Origin: Geothermobacter hydrogeniphilus
GTDB taxonomy: Bacteria; Desulfobacterota; Desulfuromonadia; Desulfuromonadales; Geothermobacteraceae
Assembly: GCF_002898515.1 (NCBI RefSeq)
Contig: NZ_PPFX01000017.1
Coordinates: 1 to 64,000 of the forward strand
Direction: 5' to 3'
DNA length: 64,000 nucleotides
The position numbers and the translations under genes were made by a program. The notes under the pieces were generated by a model that did not search any database, was not told the DNA's origin, and saw only the letters and a program-made list of their open reading frames with translations. Positions 14,935-27,198 of this stretch are shown here, in pieces (the stretch's first letter is position 1; the number at the start of each line of letters is the position of its first letter).

Positions 14935-15881
14935 CGGCTCAAGTCAAGCCATGGAAATCGATGGATGAGCAGCTGGAGATCCTGCGGTCGAGAGGGCTGG
15001 AAATCGAAGATGCTGACCGGGCCAAACGCTATCTGACACGCCTGGGTTATTACCGCCTGAGTGGTTACTGGTATCCGTTTCGACAGTTTATAGAGGGTGA
15101 TAGTAGCAACCCTGCAGAAATGCGCAGCGACGATTTTGTGGAAGGGAGCCGATTCAGTGATTTGATACAGCTTTATGTCTTCGACAAGAAGCTGCGCCTG
15201 TTAGCGCTGGACGCTCTGGAACGTATCGAAATGGCCCTGCGGGTCGATGTGGCCCATCTGTTGGGAGAAAGTGATGCGCTCGCCCATGAGAACCCGGATT
15301 GTTTTCATGGGAATTTTAGCAAAAGACCAAACCACAGAAGCGGAAAAACCGATCATCAATTCTGGCTGGAGAAATACCGGCAGCAGGTTCATCGCGCACG
15401 CCATATGCCCCTGGTCTCTCATCATTTGGGAAAATATGAATGCCTCCCCATCTGGGTTGCGATAGAGGTTTGGGATTTTGGTATGTTGTCCAGCCTCTAT
15501 GCAGGGATGAAACACAATGACAAAATGAGAATCGCCCGGAAATATGGTGTGGCTGACGGGAACGCATTTGCCAAATACCTGAGAAGTTTGAACTTTATTC
15601 GGAATGTTTCGGCACACCATGCACGGTTGTGGAATGTGAACGTTGTTGATCGCTCGCCATTACCTCAGGGGCAGCACTGGCAGCAGCTGAACAACGCTCG
15701 CCCGTTTTTCTACTTTTGCCTGATGCAGATGTTCCTGCGGGTGATCTGTCCAACGTCAACCTGGGGTGAGCGACTGAATGCGCTGATTGAAGAGGAGTTC
15801 CCTACAGTCGAAAATGGGGCTATCAAGGGTGGGGACTTTGGGCTTACCGAGGATTGGCGAACGTGGGAACTCTGGGCATAA
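14931..15881 (+). CDS. Abi_2 (AbiD/AbiF-type) abortive-infection family protein
   Basis: A 316-residue protein of the Abi_2 family (PF07751), associated with phage abortive infection and with the HEPN RNase fold. Typical N-terminal features are LEILRSRGLEIEDADRAKRYLTRLGYYRLSGYWYP, split over two helices. The HEPN Rx4H catalytic motif is R224-NVSA-H229. The start at 14931 is chosen for its GAGG site and ATGA coupling to the preceding mini-ORF; an in-frame ATG at 14904 would add nine residues. Probably an RNA-targeting toxin controlled by the upstream DUF6088 protein, which is inference. Confidence 0.85.
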   Translation: MTAQVKPWKSMDEQLEILRSRGLEIEDADRAKRYLTRLGYYRLSGYWYPFRQFIEGDSSNPAEMRSDDFVEGSRFSDLIQLYVFDKKLRLLALDALERIEMALRVDVAHLLGESDALAHENPDCFHGNFSKRPNHRSGKTDHQFWLEKYRQQVHRARHMPLVSHHLGKYECLPIWVAIEVWDFGMLSSLYAGMKHNDKMRIARKYGVADGNAFAKYLRSLNFIRNVSAHHARLWNVNVVDRSPLPQGQHWQQLNNARPFFYFCLMQMFLRVICPTSTWGERLNALIEEEFPTVENGAIKGGDFGLTEDWRTWELWA

Positions 15882-16034
15882 AAAAAAGAAAACCGACGCG
15901 TACGCAGATAAAATCCACGAAGAGGCGCCGGGCGTGTTGAGTGCAATTATAGGCGTTCTGTGGATTGTGTCAATTGAATATTGCAGAAATGGGGCCGAAC
16001 TGTGGTGGTGCGTGCGTGCGTAGAGGGTATTCCG
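15882..16034. other. Short intergenic region, no gene
   Basis: No convincing reading frame, promoter or terminator is seen. The join between inserted sequence and the old hsdS tail must lie in here. Confidence 0.4.
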
Positions 16035-16103
16035 CTCCCCAAGTTCCTCTCCGGGCAACTCCGTATCCCCGATACCGAAAAGCTGGTGGAAGATGCCGTA
16101 TGA
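16035..16103 (+). pseudogene. Remnant of a second hsdS 3' end
   Basis: The frame beginning at 16035 encodes LPKFLSGQLRIPDTEKLVED then AV and stop. This closely matches the last residues of the intact HsdS (LPKLLSGEIRIPEAEKLMEA then TV and stop). Upstream homology ends abruptly. The remnant stop overlaps the DUF6933 start (ATGA), which shows that an hsdS once directly preceded the DUF6933 gene. Confidence 0.85.
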
Positions 16104-16678
16104 TCCGTCTGCACTGCACCAAAAAACTGCTGGCCAAGTTGCCATTAACGGAAGACGGTCGTTTACGCAGCCGACAGAATGAACCCGCTGTTACCGGTGA
16201 CGACGAAAGTCCGCTGTGCGGCTGGCACGCCAACCTGCTCCTGCTACAGCGCCGCCAGTGTGTGCTGTTCGTCCACGACACCACCCGCTTTCCGGTCTTT
16301 ATCCCGGCGCTCAAAAAAGCTGATTTTGCCGAACTGGACTGGCACTTTCGTGATGGTTTCATGAACACCCTGCTCAAGGTCGGTGCCGAAACGCAACACA
16401 TGGATGCCGCGGAAAAGCTGCTGGCTCCGCTGGTCTGCGACAACAACTGCAACCGCTCGGTACAGGGAACCCTGAATCAGATGGGGCAGGAACTGGATTT
16501 TATGCTCGATTACGATCAAACCTCCGTTACAGAGCTAGCCCCCTACCAGACCGGTGCCTGGCTGGCTGAGCGCCCCTGCACCGTTAAAGGAACGCGTGAC
16601 TGTATCTGGCCGGGACAAGCGATGTTAAGGCTGCTGGAAAGGACTTACACCGGTCAAGAAGGAGACTGCCATGTCTGA
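16100..16678 (+). CDS. DUF6933-type protein
   Basis: A 192-residue protein starting MIRLHCTKKLLAKLP, with a mixed alpha/beta sequence (LLLLQRRQCVLFVHDTTRFP) typical of the DUF6933 family as I recall it. No catalytic motif is recognised. Function unknown; such genes occur beside mobile and defence genes. Its ATG overlaps the stop of the hsdS remnant, and its 3' end overlaps rhuM by eight bases, so it is an original member of the hsd operon. Confidence 0.7.
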   Translation: MIRLHCTKKLLAKLPLTEDGRLRSRQNEPAVTGDDESPLCGWHANLLLLQRRQCVLFVHDTTRFPVFIPALKKADFAELDWHFRDGFMNTLLKVGAETQHMDAAEKLLAPLVCDNNCNRSVQGTLNQMGQELDFMLDYDQTSVTELAPYQTGAWLAERPCTVKGTRDCIWPGQAMLRLLERTYTGQEGDCHV

Positions 16679-17696
16679 ACCGGAATCCCCCTCCGGCGAG
16701 TTCATCCTCTACACCACCGAGGACGGCCGCACGCGCGTTGAGTGTCGTTTCGAAGATGAGTCCCTCTGGCTGTCGCAAGCGTTGATGGCCGAATTGTTCG
16801 AGACAACGCCGCAGAATATTACCCTGCATCTGAAAGCACTTTACAAGGATGGTGAATTGAGCGAGGAGGCAACTTGTAAGGATTTCTTACAAGTTCGCCA
16901 GGAGGGAAGCCGGAAAGTACGGCGAACACTGAAGCACTACAACCTCGAAGCGATTCTGGCCGTCGGTTTTCGCGTGCGTTCGCCCCGTGGCACCCAGTTT
17001 CGCCGTTGGGCCAACACCCGATTGCGCGAATATCTGGTCAAGGGCTTCACCATGGATGACGAGCGGCTGAAAAATCCCCCCGTCCCCGGGGCAAGCCCGG
17101 TGCCCGACTATTTCGATGAACTGCTCGAACGCATCCGCGACATCCGCGCCAGTGAGCGGCGCATGTACCTGCGAGTGCGCGAAATCTTCAGTCTGGCGGC
17201 CGACTATGATCCGACAACCAAAGAGACAACTCAATTCTTTCGTATCATCCAGAACAAACTGCACTATGCCGCCACCGGCCAGACTGCGGCCGAACTGATC
17301 GCCAGTCGCGCCGATGCCGCAAAGCCCAATATGGGCCTGACAGTCTGGAAGGGGGAGATCGTACGCAAAGGCGACGTGACCGTGGCCAAGAACTATCTGC
17401 ACACGGATGAAATCGACGAATTGAACCGCATCGTGGTGATGTGGCTCGACTATGCAGAGGATCAGGCGCGGCGTCGTAAGCAGGTTTTCCTGCGGGACTG
17501 GCAGGAGAAACTCGACCAGTTTCTGCAATTCAACGAGCGTAAAGTTCTGCCAGACGCGGGGCGTGTCAGCAAAACGAGTGCCGATAAAAAAGCGGCGCTG
17601 GAGTATGAAAAATTTGCCGCACGACGCAGAGAGGCACGTGAAGACAAGGGAGCGGAAGAGACCATCCGACAATTGGAGGCGTTGTCGAAGGAGTAG
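16671..17696 (+). CDS. RhuM family protein
   Basis: A 341-residue RhuM protein (virulence protein RhuM, PF13310), with the family start EFILYTTEDGRTRVECRFEDESLWLSQ in two parts. It continues with a helix-turn-helix-like segment (MAELFETTPQNITLHLKAL) and a long conserved middle (YNLEAILAVGFRVRSPRGTQFRRWA). RhuM genes are often found inside type I R-M operons between hsdS and hsdR, as here. Molecular function is unknown; a regulatory or antitoxin-like role has been suggested. AAGGAG lies before the ATG. Confidence 0.9.
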   Translation: MSEPESPSGEFILYTTEDGRTRVECRFEDESLWLSQALMAELFETTPQNITLHLKALYKDGELSEEATCKDFLQVRQEGSRKVRRTLKHYNLEAILAVGFRVRSPRGTQFRRWANTRLREYLVKGFTMDDERLKNPPVPGASPVPDYFDELLERIRDIRASERRMYLRVREIFSLAADYDPTTKETTQFFRIIQNKLHYAATGQTAAELIASRADAAKPNMGLTVWKGEIVRKGDVTVAKNYLHTDEIDELNRIVVMWLDYAEDQARRRKQVFLRDWQEKLDQFLQFNERKVLPDAGRVSKTSADKKAALEYEKFAARRREAREDKGAEETIRQLEALSKE

Positions 17697-17721
17697 CCAC
17701 CGAAGCCTTGAGTCGACCGGG
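17697..17721 (+). repeat. 25-base direct repeat, right copy
   Basis: Identical to 14108-14132. It starts at the rhuM stop region and lies 70 bases before hsdR. Confidence 0.8.
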
Positions 17722-17790
17722 TGTTCTCAGTTCTGGACCGAACAGCCGGTTGCAGCAGGGCGAAAAATAACCCGATATTTTGAGGCCATA

Positions 17791-20976
<3,186 letters not shown>

Positions 20977-21013
20977 CGCCCCCCCGCCCCCGCACAAACG
21001 ACTCAAGACGGGC

Positions 21014-21172
21014 GCGTATCGGCCACCCCCAACACCACCGTTCCGAGGCGGTCGAGACGTGCGTAGCTGCAAGGCGCCTCACGCGCCGAGGAATGAGGCG
21101 TAGCGGCAGCTACGTCGGAATGACGAGGAGCGGGAGCAACGCAGCAGATGCGTGCGTATCGACCGCCCTCGC
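21014..21172. repeat. Modular repeat: direct repeats around CAAGGCG-hairpin core
   Basis: GCGTATCGGCC at the left and GCGTATCGACCGCCCTCGC at the right, in the same orientation. They enclose a core with GCAAGGCG, the hairpin GTAGCGGCAGCTAC and GCAACGC. Same family as 30832-30953, 31205-31349 and 37312-37469. No gene is present between hsdR and the small oxidoreductase-like gene. Confidence 0.75.
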
Positions 21173-21173
21173 T

Positions 21174-21563
21174 CTACACCCCGATGCCGGTGTCGGCTGG
21201 GTGGATGGTGGGCAGCAGACGGTTCTGGCGGGTCGCCAGGCTGATGCAGAGCCGCGCCACCAGATCATGCATGATGATGGTGTGGGTGTTGTCGATCCGT
21301 TCGAAATAATCCTTGATCTGTCGTTTCTGCGAGAGATCCCCGCTCAGATCGACCAGGATGTCGATCTGTTCGCCGAGGCTGAGCAGTTCCATCGGGTCGA
21401 GGGTCGTCATCAGGCCGTTTTTACGGGCCATTTCCAGCCCCGGCGCATCCTCCTCAAGATCACAGACCCCGATCACCTCGATGTAATCGTAGCCGAGCAT
21501 TTCCCTGAGAAAAGCATGTCCGGTCCGTCCGGCACCAAGCAGCGCCACCCTGACTGATTCCAT
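21174..21563 (-). CDS. Small Rossmann-fold NAD(P)-binding protein
   Basis: A 129-residue protein starting VRVALLGAGRTGHAFLREML, a dinucleotide-binding GxGxxG Rossmann motif, then VIGVCDLEEDAPGLEMA and GEQIDILVDLSG as in the N-terminal domain of oxidoreductases such as Gfo/Idh or homoserine dehydrogenase. The catalytic C-terminal domain is absent, so it is either a stand-alone NAD-binding sensor or a shortened enzyme. GGGAGGT precedes the ATG at 21563. Its 3' end abuts the repeat element at 21172. Confidence 0.75.
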   Translation of the reverse strand: MESVRVALLGAGRTGHAFLREMLGYDYIEVIGVCDLEEDAPGLEMARKNGLMTTLDPMELLSLGEQIDILVDLSGDLSQKRQIKDYFERIDNTHTIIMHDLVARLCISLATRQNRLLPTIHPADTGIGV

Positions 21564-21635
21564 ACGCACCTCCCCATCCACAGCACCACTAAATCAGCAT
21601 AGCAGAAAACGGGAAGATGGGAAGACGGGGAGAAA

Positions 21636-21962
21636 TCAGATCGACAGATAACTGAGCAGCTCCAGTGCGGCGATCAACAACAGACCTTCAACCACTCTTT
21701 TCGGCAGGTCGCGCCGATGACAAAGCCCCCGCCGCCGGGTTGGGCGCCCCAGGTGATTGCGCACGAACCCACGAACCCAGAAAGGAATATCTCCCCGGCG
21801 GACAAAGAGATCAAGACAGCATTCCAGTTCAGCCTGACCGGGAGAATGACCATACCACTGACGGTAGGCCAGCACAAACAACTCACGATCACTGCAGCCA
21901 AGCCGTCCGGCTACGTGATGAATCAATCCGGCTTCCTGTTTCCGCTTCTTTTCCCGCCCCAT
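21636..21962 (-). CDS. Hypothetical protein, 108 aa
   Basis: A basic protein (GREKKRKQEAGLIHHVAGRL...) with a hydrophobic C-terminal segment (VVEGLLLIAALELLSYLSI) that may be a membrane anchor. It has cysteines scattered without a recognisable motif. ATG at 21962 is preferred over an upstream TTG because GAGGG lies nine bases before it. No family is recognised. Confidence 0.55.
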   Translation of the reverse strand: MGREKKRKQEAGLIHHVAGRLGCSDRELFVLAYRQWYGHSPGQAELECCLDLFVRRGDIPFWVRGFVRNHLGRPTRRRGLCHRRDLPKRVVEGLLLIAALELLSYLSI

Positions 21963-22091
21963 AGACAACCCTCAAATTTCCGGGGCCCCTGCTGCCCCCC
22001 TCGTTCTACTCTTCGACCGAACGCTTCCGGTCATTAAGGGGGAGTCCGGACTCACACCAGCGGTCAAACCGGGGGCAGGGTATCGACGACG

Positions 22092-22119
22092 TTGCATGCC
22101 CTGCGCCGCTTGGTATACT
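22092..22119 (+). promoter_or_regulatory. Candidate extended -10 promoter of sucAB
   Basis: TATACT (22114-22119) preceded by TGG gives an extended -10; the -35-like TTGCAT (22092-22097) is weak. It lies 50 bases before sucA. Confidence 0.5.
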
Positions 22120-22169
22120 CATCTGGAAATTCAATATGTTACCCTCATCCAGAAACAGGCCCGAATGAC

Positions 22170-24851
22170 ATGACCCTCAACGCCAACGCCAGTCCCGAAT
22201 GGCTGGAGAATCAATTTCGTCTCTGGCAGGAGGACCCACACGCCGTTCCGGATGACCTCCGCTCCTTTTTCCGCGGCTTCGAGCTGGCGCGTCAGACCGC
22301 CGCCACCGAACTGGACGCTGAACGTGCCCTGAAGCAGTCGGCGGTCGACTCGCTGATCTATCGTTATCGCGACCTCGGCCACCTGCAGGCCTGCACTGAT
22401 CCGCTCAATCCCTGTCCACCGCCTCACCCGGCGCTGGCACTGGAGGCATTCGACCTCGGGGAAGAGGATCTCGACACCTGTTTCCATCCAAGACGTTTTC
22501 TCCGCCAGAAGGCAACTCTGCGCGAAATTCTCGACCTGCTGCAGGAAACCTACTGCCGCAACATCGGGGTCGAATTCATGCATATCCAGAACCCGGATGA
22601 ACGCGAGTGGCTGAAAGAACGGATGGAGAGTGTCCGCAACCGTCCCCGGCTTGGCGATGACCGGAAACTTCGCATCCTGCGCAAGCTGCAGGAAGCCTCA
22701 CTGTTCGAACTCTTTCTGCACCGCAAGTTCGTCGGTCAGAAACGTTTTTCCCTCGAAGGGGGCGAAGTGATGATCCCGCTGCTCGAATGTATCGCCGAGC
22801 ACGCGGCGGATCTGCAGATGAAGGATATCGTTCTCGGCATGGCCCACCGCGGACGCCTCAACGTGCTGGCCAATATCTTCGGCAAACCGCTCGCCAACAT
22901 GTTCGCCGAATTCACCGACAACCTCGAACTCGCTTTTGTCGGCGAGGGGGATGTCAAGTACCACAAGGGTTTTTCCTGCGACCGCCAGTTCCCCGGCGGA
23001 GAAACGATTCACCTTTCCATTGCCTCAAATCCGAGCCACCTCGAAGCGGTCAATCCGGTCGTGGAGGGCAAATGCCGTGCCCGGCACAGCAACTACGGCC
23101 CCGGTGGACGGCGCAAGGTGCTGCCGATCCTGATCCATGGTGATGCCGCCTTCGCCGGTCAGGGGATGGTGCCGGAGACCCTCAACCTCTCCCAGCTCGA
23201 CGGCTACCATACCGGCGGCACCCTGCATATCGTCCTCAACAACCAGATCGGCTTCACCACCTCGCCGGCTCACGCCCGCTCGACCCTGTATGCCACCGAT
23301 GTCGCCAAGATGCTGATGGTGCCGATCTTTCACGTGCATGGCGAGGACCCGGAGGCCGCGGCCTTCGTCGCTGAACTGGCCCTCGACTACCGGCAGTGTT
23401 TCGGCAGGGACGCGGTGATCGAAATCATCTGTTATCGGCGCCAGGGACATAATGAAGGGGACGAGCCCTTCTTCACCCAGCCGCTGATGTACGAGAAGAT
23501 CCGCCGGCGTCCACCGGTCCACGAAGTTTATGCCGCCCGACTGGTCAGCGAAGGGATCGATCCGCAGCGGATTGAACAACAGGCGGCGGAAATCAACCTG
23601 CGTCTGGAAGAAGCCCTGCAGGGGGAGGTTGTCGACCAGGCCCCCGGTTACCAGGGAAAATGGAGCAACATCCAGCGGGACTACACGCCGGCCGACATCA
23701 CCACCGGAACCCCGGTACAGACCCTGCAGAAACTGGCACGCAAGATAACCACCCTGCCCCGGACGTTCACCCCGCACCCGAAGATCGCCCGGCTGCTGGA
23801 AAACCGTCGTAAAATGGTCCTCGACGATTCCGGGCTCGACTGGGGCACCGCCGAGGCGCTGGCCTTCGCCACCCTGCTCAGCGAAGGCGTGCCGATCCGC
23901 CTCTCCGGCCAGGACTGCCGCCGCGGAACCTTCAATCACCGTCACGCGGTACTGGTCGACAGCAGGAATGGCCAACTCTACGTGCCGCTGGCCTTCCTCT
24001 CCTCAACCCAGGCACCGATCCAGGTCTACAACAGTATGCTGTCAGAGAACGCGGTACTCGGCTTCGAATACGGCTATTCTCTTGAAATGCCCGAAGGTCT
24101 GACCATCTGGGAAGCACAGTTCGGTGACTTCGCCAACGGTGCCCAGGTCATCATCGACCAGTTCATCAGCAGCAGCGGCTCGAAATGGGACCGCACCAGC
24201 GGCCTGGTCATGTACCTGCCGCACGGCTACGAGGGTCAGGGGGCCGAGCACTCCAGCGCCCGCATCGAACGCTATCTGCTGCTCTGTGCCGACAACAACC
24301 TGCAGCTCGTCAATCCGAGTACCCCGGCCCAGCTGTTTCACCTGCTGCGACGACAGATGAAGGTCCCCTGGCGACGGCCGCTGATCATCTTTTCGCCCAA
24401 AAGCCTGTTGCGCCATCCCGTCTGCCGCTCGAAACTGGATGATCTGTCCAAGGCACGCTTCTGCGAAGTTCTGACCGATAATATTTCCGCCTCAGCTGTC
24501 CAGACCGTGCTGATCTGCAGCGGCAAAATCTATTTCGAACTGCTGGAGAAAAAATGGGCCGACCAGCGGGAGGATGTCGCCCTGGTCCGCATCGAGCAGC
24601 TCTACCCGCTGCGCGAAGAGGCTCTGCGACAGGCGTTCGACTGCTATCCCAGGGCCAGAGCCTACGCCTGGGTCCAGGAGGAGCCGGCCAATGGCGGCGC
24701 CTGGAGCTACATCCGTCCGCATCTGGCCGAACTGCTGGGGACCGACCCGGTCTACGTCGGCCGTCCGGCCATGGCGGCCACGGCGGTCGGCAGTCACCGA
24801 CAACACAATCAGGAACAAAAGAAACTGATCAGCCTGGCATTCAGCCTGTAA
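22170..24851 (+). CDS. sucA: 2-oxoglutarate dehydrogenase E1 component
   Basis: An 893-residue thiamine-diphosphate enzyme that decarboxylates 2-oxoglutarate and passes the succinyl group to the SucB lipoyl domain. Recognisable parts are the N-terminal [16 protein letters not shown] and [18 protein letters not shown]. The cofactor region is [14 protein letters not shown], then NNQIGFT and [12 protein letters not shown]; the C-terminal transketolase-like part carries [17 protein letters not shown] and [16 protein letters not shown]. Length is slightly under E. coli SucA. ATG at 22170 has only a weak site. sucB follows 23 bases later. An oxidative TCA cycle is implied. Confidence 0.95.
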   Translation: MTLNANASPEWLENQFRLWQEDPHAVPDDLRSFFRGFELARQTAATELDAERALKQSAVDSLIYRYRDLGHLQACTDPLNPCPPPHPALALEAFDLGEEDLDTCFHPRRFLRQKATLREILDLLQETYCRNIGVEFMHIQNPDEREWLKERMESVRNRPRLGDDRKLRILRKLQEASLFELFLHRKFVGQKRFSLEGGEVMIPLLECIAEHAADLQMKDIVLGMAHRGRLNVLANIFGKPLANMFAEFTDNLELAFVGEGDVKYHKGFSCDRQFPGGETIHLSIASNPSHLEAVNPVVEGKCRARHSNYGPGGRRKVLPILIHGDAAFAGQGMVPETLNLSQLDGYHTGGTLHIVLNNQIGFTTSPAHARSTLYATDVAKMLMVPIFHVHGEDPEAAAFVAELALDYRQCFGRDAVIEIICYRRQGHNEGDEPFFTQPLMYEKIRRRPPVHEVYAARLVSEGIDPQRIEQQAAEINLRLEEALQGEVVDQAPGYQGKWSNIQRDYTPADITTGTPVQTLQKLARKITTLPRTFTPHPKIARLLENRRKMVLDDSGLDWGTAEALAFATLLSEGVPIRLSGQDCRRGTFNHRHAVLVDSRNGQLYVPLAFLSSTQAPIQVYNSMLSENAVLGFEYGYSLEMPEGLTIWEAQFGDFANGAQVIIDQFISSSGSKWDRTSGLVMYLPHGYEGQGAEHSSARIERYLLLCADNNLQLVNPSTPAQLFHLLRRQMKVPWRRPLIIFSPKSLLRHPVCRSKLDDLSKARFCEVLTDNISASAVQTVLICSGKIYFELLEKKWADQREDVALVRIEQLYPLREEALRQAFDCYPRARAYAWVQEEPANGGAWSYIRPHLAELLGTDPVYVGRPAMAATAVGSHRQHNQEQKKLISLAFSL

Positions 24852-24874
24852 GATCACTGAAGGAGTGGAGACGC

Positions 24875-25987
24875 ATGGAAATCCTGGTTCCCGAAGTGGG
24901 TGAATCGATTTTTGAGGCAACCATCGCCAAGTGGCATGTCGCCGAGGGCAGCCGGGTCAGCAAGGATGACCTGCTCTGCGAACTGGAAACCGACAAAATC
25001 TCCCTGGAACTGCATGCCGAGGATTCCGGCACCATCCATCTCAACGTGGAGGAAGGAGAAACGGTCAAAATCGGTACGGTGATCGCCACCCTGATCGACT
25101 CCAAAAACGTGGCGGAAGCACCCAAACCGACACCGAGACCTGAGAGCGTCGCACCGCAGGCTGAACCGGCTGCGGTTCCAGCCGCTCCCCGGAAACTGGC
25201 CGCCGTACCGACACCCGCCGCACCACCACCGCAACCCGCTGTCGCCGGCACGCCGGAGACTGTTGATCTGCCGCACCCGGCCGACGATGACCGCGTCCGC
25301 CGAGTGCCGATGAGCCCCATTCGCAGGAAAATAGCCGCCCACCTGCTGGCCGCCCGCCAGCAGACCGCGATGCTGACCACCTTCAACGAAGCCGATATGA
25401 GTCGGCTGATGGCCCTGCGCGGCGAGTACAAGGACGCCTTCCAACAGAAATTCGGCATCAAACTGGGGATGATGTCCTTCTTCGTGCGCGCCGTCGTCGC
25501 CGCCCTGAAGGCGGTTCCGGAGGTCAACGCCCGCATCGATGGCGACGATATCGTCTACCATGATTTCTATGACATGGGCATTGCCGTCGGCGGAAAAAAG
25601 GGACTGGTGGTCCCGGTCCTGCGTGATGCCGACCGGCTGTCGAGCGCCGAGATCGAAACGGCGATTGCCGAATTCAGTCGAAAAGTACAGACCAACAAGC
25701 TGACCCTGGCCGATCTCGAAGGCGGCACCTTCACCATCAGCAACGGCGGGGTCTACGGTTCGATGCTCAGCACCCCGATCATCAACCCGCCGCAGACCGG
25801 CGTACTCGGCATGCACAACATCATCCAGCGACCGGTCGCCATCGACGGCAAAGTCGAAATCCGGCCGATGATGTACCTGGCGCTCAGCTATGACCATCGG
25901 GTCATTGACGGCAGGCAGGCGGTCACCTTCCTCAAAACGGTCAAGGAGTTCATCGAACAGGTCGATGTTTCACTGCTGGACCTCTGA
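24875..25987 (+). CDS. sucB: Dihydrolipoyl succinyltransferase (E2), without E3-binding domain
   Basis: A 370-residue E2 enzyme. The lipoyl domain (residues 1-76) carries the lipoylated lysine in [12 protein letters not shown] proline/alanine-rich linker runs to about residue 145, and the acyltransferase domain follows with the active-site HRVIDG near residue 343. The usual peripheral-subunit-binding domain for E3 (S/T-PAARKLA ... GTGRGGRV) is not recognisable between them; only [11 protein letters not shown] in the linker recalls it. AAGGAG precedes the ATG. The complex's E3 (lpd) is not adjacent. Confidence 0.92.
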   Translation: MEILVPEVGESIFEATIAKWHVAEGSRVSKDDLLCELETDKISLELHAEDSGTIHLNVEEGETVKIGTVIATLIDSKNVAEAPKPTPRPESVAPQAEPAAVPAAPRKLAAVPTPAAPPPQPAVAGTPETVDLPHPADDDRVRRVPMSPIRRKIAAHLLAARQQTAMLTTFNEADMSRLMALRGEYKDAFQQKFGIKLGMMSFFVRAVVAALKAVPEVNARIDGDDIVYHDFYDMGIAVGGKKGLVVPVLRDADRLSSAEIETAIAEFSRKVQTNKLTLADLEGGTFTISNGGVYGSMLSTPIINPPQTGVLGMHNIIQRPVAIDGKVEIRPMMYLALSYDHRVIDGRQAVTFLKTVKEFIEQVDVSLLDL

Positions 25988-26012
25988 GTGAGGGATTCCG
26001 CAGCCCCACAAA

Positions 26013-26047
26013 CCAAAACTCCCCACCACCGTGGCGAGGAGTTTTGG
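26013..26047 (+). terminator. Terminator after sucAB
   Basis: A 10-bp stem CCAAAACTCC/GGAGTTTTGG (26013-26022 with 26038-26047) with a 15-base loop. The T run is inside the right arm. It lies between convergent sucB and the DsbA-like gene and could serve both strands. Confidence 0.5.
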
Positions 26048-26139
26048 CTCAGATCAAGGCGCAGCCCGATGAGCGCGGAGGCGTAGCGGCAGCTACGTCG
26101 CACAAGTGAAGAGGGGTGCAACGCCGAGCTGGGTCAAAA
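26041..26139. repeat. CAAGGCG-hairpin-GCAACGC family element
   Basis: Imperfect ends TTTTGGCTCAGATCAAGGCG and AACGCCGAGCTGGGTCAAAA, central hairpin GTAGCGGCAGCTAC. Same architecture as the elements at 21014, 31205, 37312, 51294 and 57598. Confidence 0.7.
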
Positions 26140-26149
26140 GAACCGCCCC

Positions 26150-26995
26150 TTACGGCGATTTCTTCAGTCGGGCCAGCTCCTGCTCTATCATTTGCTGAAA
26201 TCCTCGTTCGCTGCGGTCCCGCAGCAGGCGACCGTTGATGAAAACCGTCGGGGTGCCACGCACCCCGAGGGCACTGCCCTGCTCCTGGTCCCGACTGATA
26301 GCCGCCTGAATCGCGGCATCCTTGCGATCCTTGTTGAAACGTTTCATATCCAGGCCGATCTGCCTGGCAAGATCGTCGATTTTCTGCTCATTAAGTTGAT
26401 TGTAGTTGGCAAAAAGCTGATCGTGCATCTCCCAGAATTTTCCCTGACGACCTGCGGCTTCGGCGGCAATGGCCGCGGCACGCGCATAACGATGCATACT
26501 CAAAGGAAAGTTCTTCAAAACCATCCGGACATTCTGCGGATTGTTGGCCTGCACCTTTTTCAGCGTCGGCGCCAGGCGGGCACAGTAAGGACATTGAAAA
26601 TCGTCGAAAACGATGATGGTGACCGGCGCATCGAGATTGCCGCGCACCGGTGAATCGGTCGTGTCGATCTGCTGAATGACATCCAGCGACAGGTACTCAA
26701 CACGCTGTTTCCCCTTGCGATACAGCAGCACCAGGCCGTCACTCTGGGGGGTAATTCCGGCAACATCGCTGCCAATCTCGACCGAGCCGATCTGGCGGCC
26801 GTCAATCGAATAGAGATAAAGCTTCTCTGCGCCGAGCACAAAATAACTGCGACCGCCGGGGCTGATCACAACCTGCCTGGCCGCCTCAGGAAGATCAATC
26901 GCGCGAACCGTTCTCCCCTCCACCTCGGCCCGAACCGCACCGACCGGCAGACAGAGCAGAAACAACAGCAAAAGCAACATTATTCTGGATGACAT
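26150..26995 (-). CDS. DsbA/DsbG-like periplasmic thiol oxidoreductase
   Basis: A 281-residue secreted protein: signal peptide with hydrophobic core (about residues 5-22), an N-terminal domain of about 90 residues with beta-propeller-like strands (SYFVLGAEKLYLYSIDGRQ), then a thioredoxin-4 (DsbA-like) domain. The active site is C135-P-Y-C138 in FDDFQCPYC, and the cis-Pro loop is RGTPTVF near residue 257. It should form or isomerise disulfides in periplasmic proteins, such as multihaem cytochromes, but this is inference. GGAAGG precedes the ATG at 26995. Confidence 0.88.
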   Translation of the reverse strand: MSSRIMLLLLLFLLCLPVGAVRAEVEGRTVRAIDLPEAARQVVISPGGRSYFVLGAEKLYLYSIDGRQIGSVEIGSDVAGITPQSDGLVLLYRKGKQRVEYLSLDVIQQIDTTDSPVRGNLDAPVTIIVFDDFQCPYCARLAPTLKKVQANNPQNVRMVLKNFPLSMHRYARAAAIAAEAAGRQGKFWEMHDQLFANYNQLNEQKIDDLARQIGLDMKRFNKDRKDAAIQAAISRDQEQGSALGVRGTPTVFINGRLLRDRSERGFQQMIEQELARLKKSP

Positions 26996-27122
26996 GAAAC
27001 CTTCCTTTCCTTCGGGTCGAGGGTGGACAGCGTGAGTTGTCCAGCGGGAACACTTTGTGCCGTTTGCCGGTAACGAACTCACTGAGTCAGGGAAATATTA
27101 TCAGCTTCGGGCAATGAGTTCG

Positions 27123-27162
27123 AAAAAAAACAGCCGGAGAAGCAGATGGGCTTCTCCGACTG
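27123..27162 (-). terminator. Terminator after the MopE-like gene
   Basis: On the minus strand stem CGGAGAAGC/GCTTCTCCG (27150-27158 with 27135-27143), then a run of eight T. It is about 40 bases past the stop of the MopE-like gene. Confidence 0.8.
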
Positions 27163-27198
27163 AGTGGATGTCTCTGGACTTACTTCAGCAACTCCGGA

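Noticed and set aside
27075-27110. Third copy of the CCTGAATCAGT element (AACTCACTGAGTCAGG)
   Set aside because: Only about a dozen bases resemble one end and there is no partner end or shared interior.
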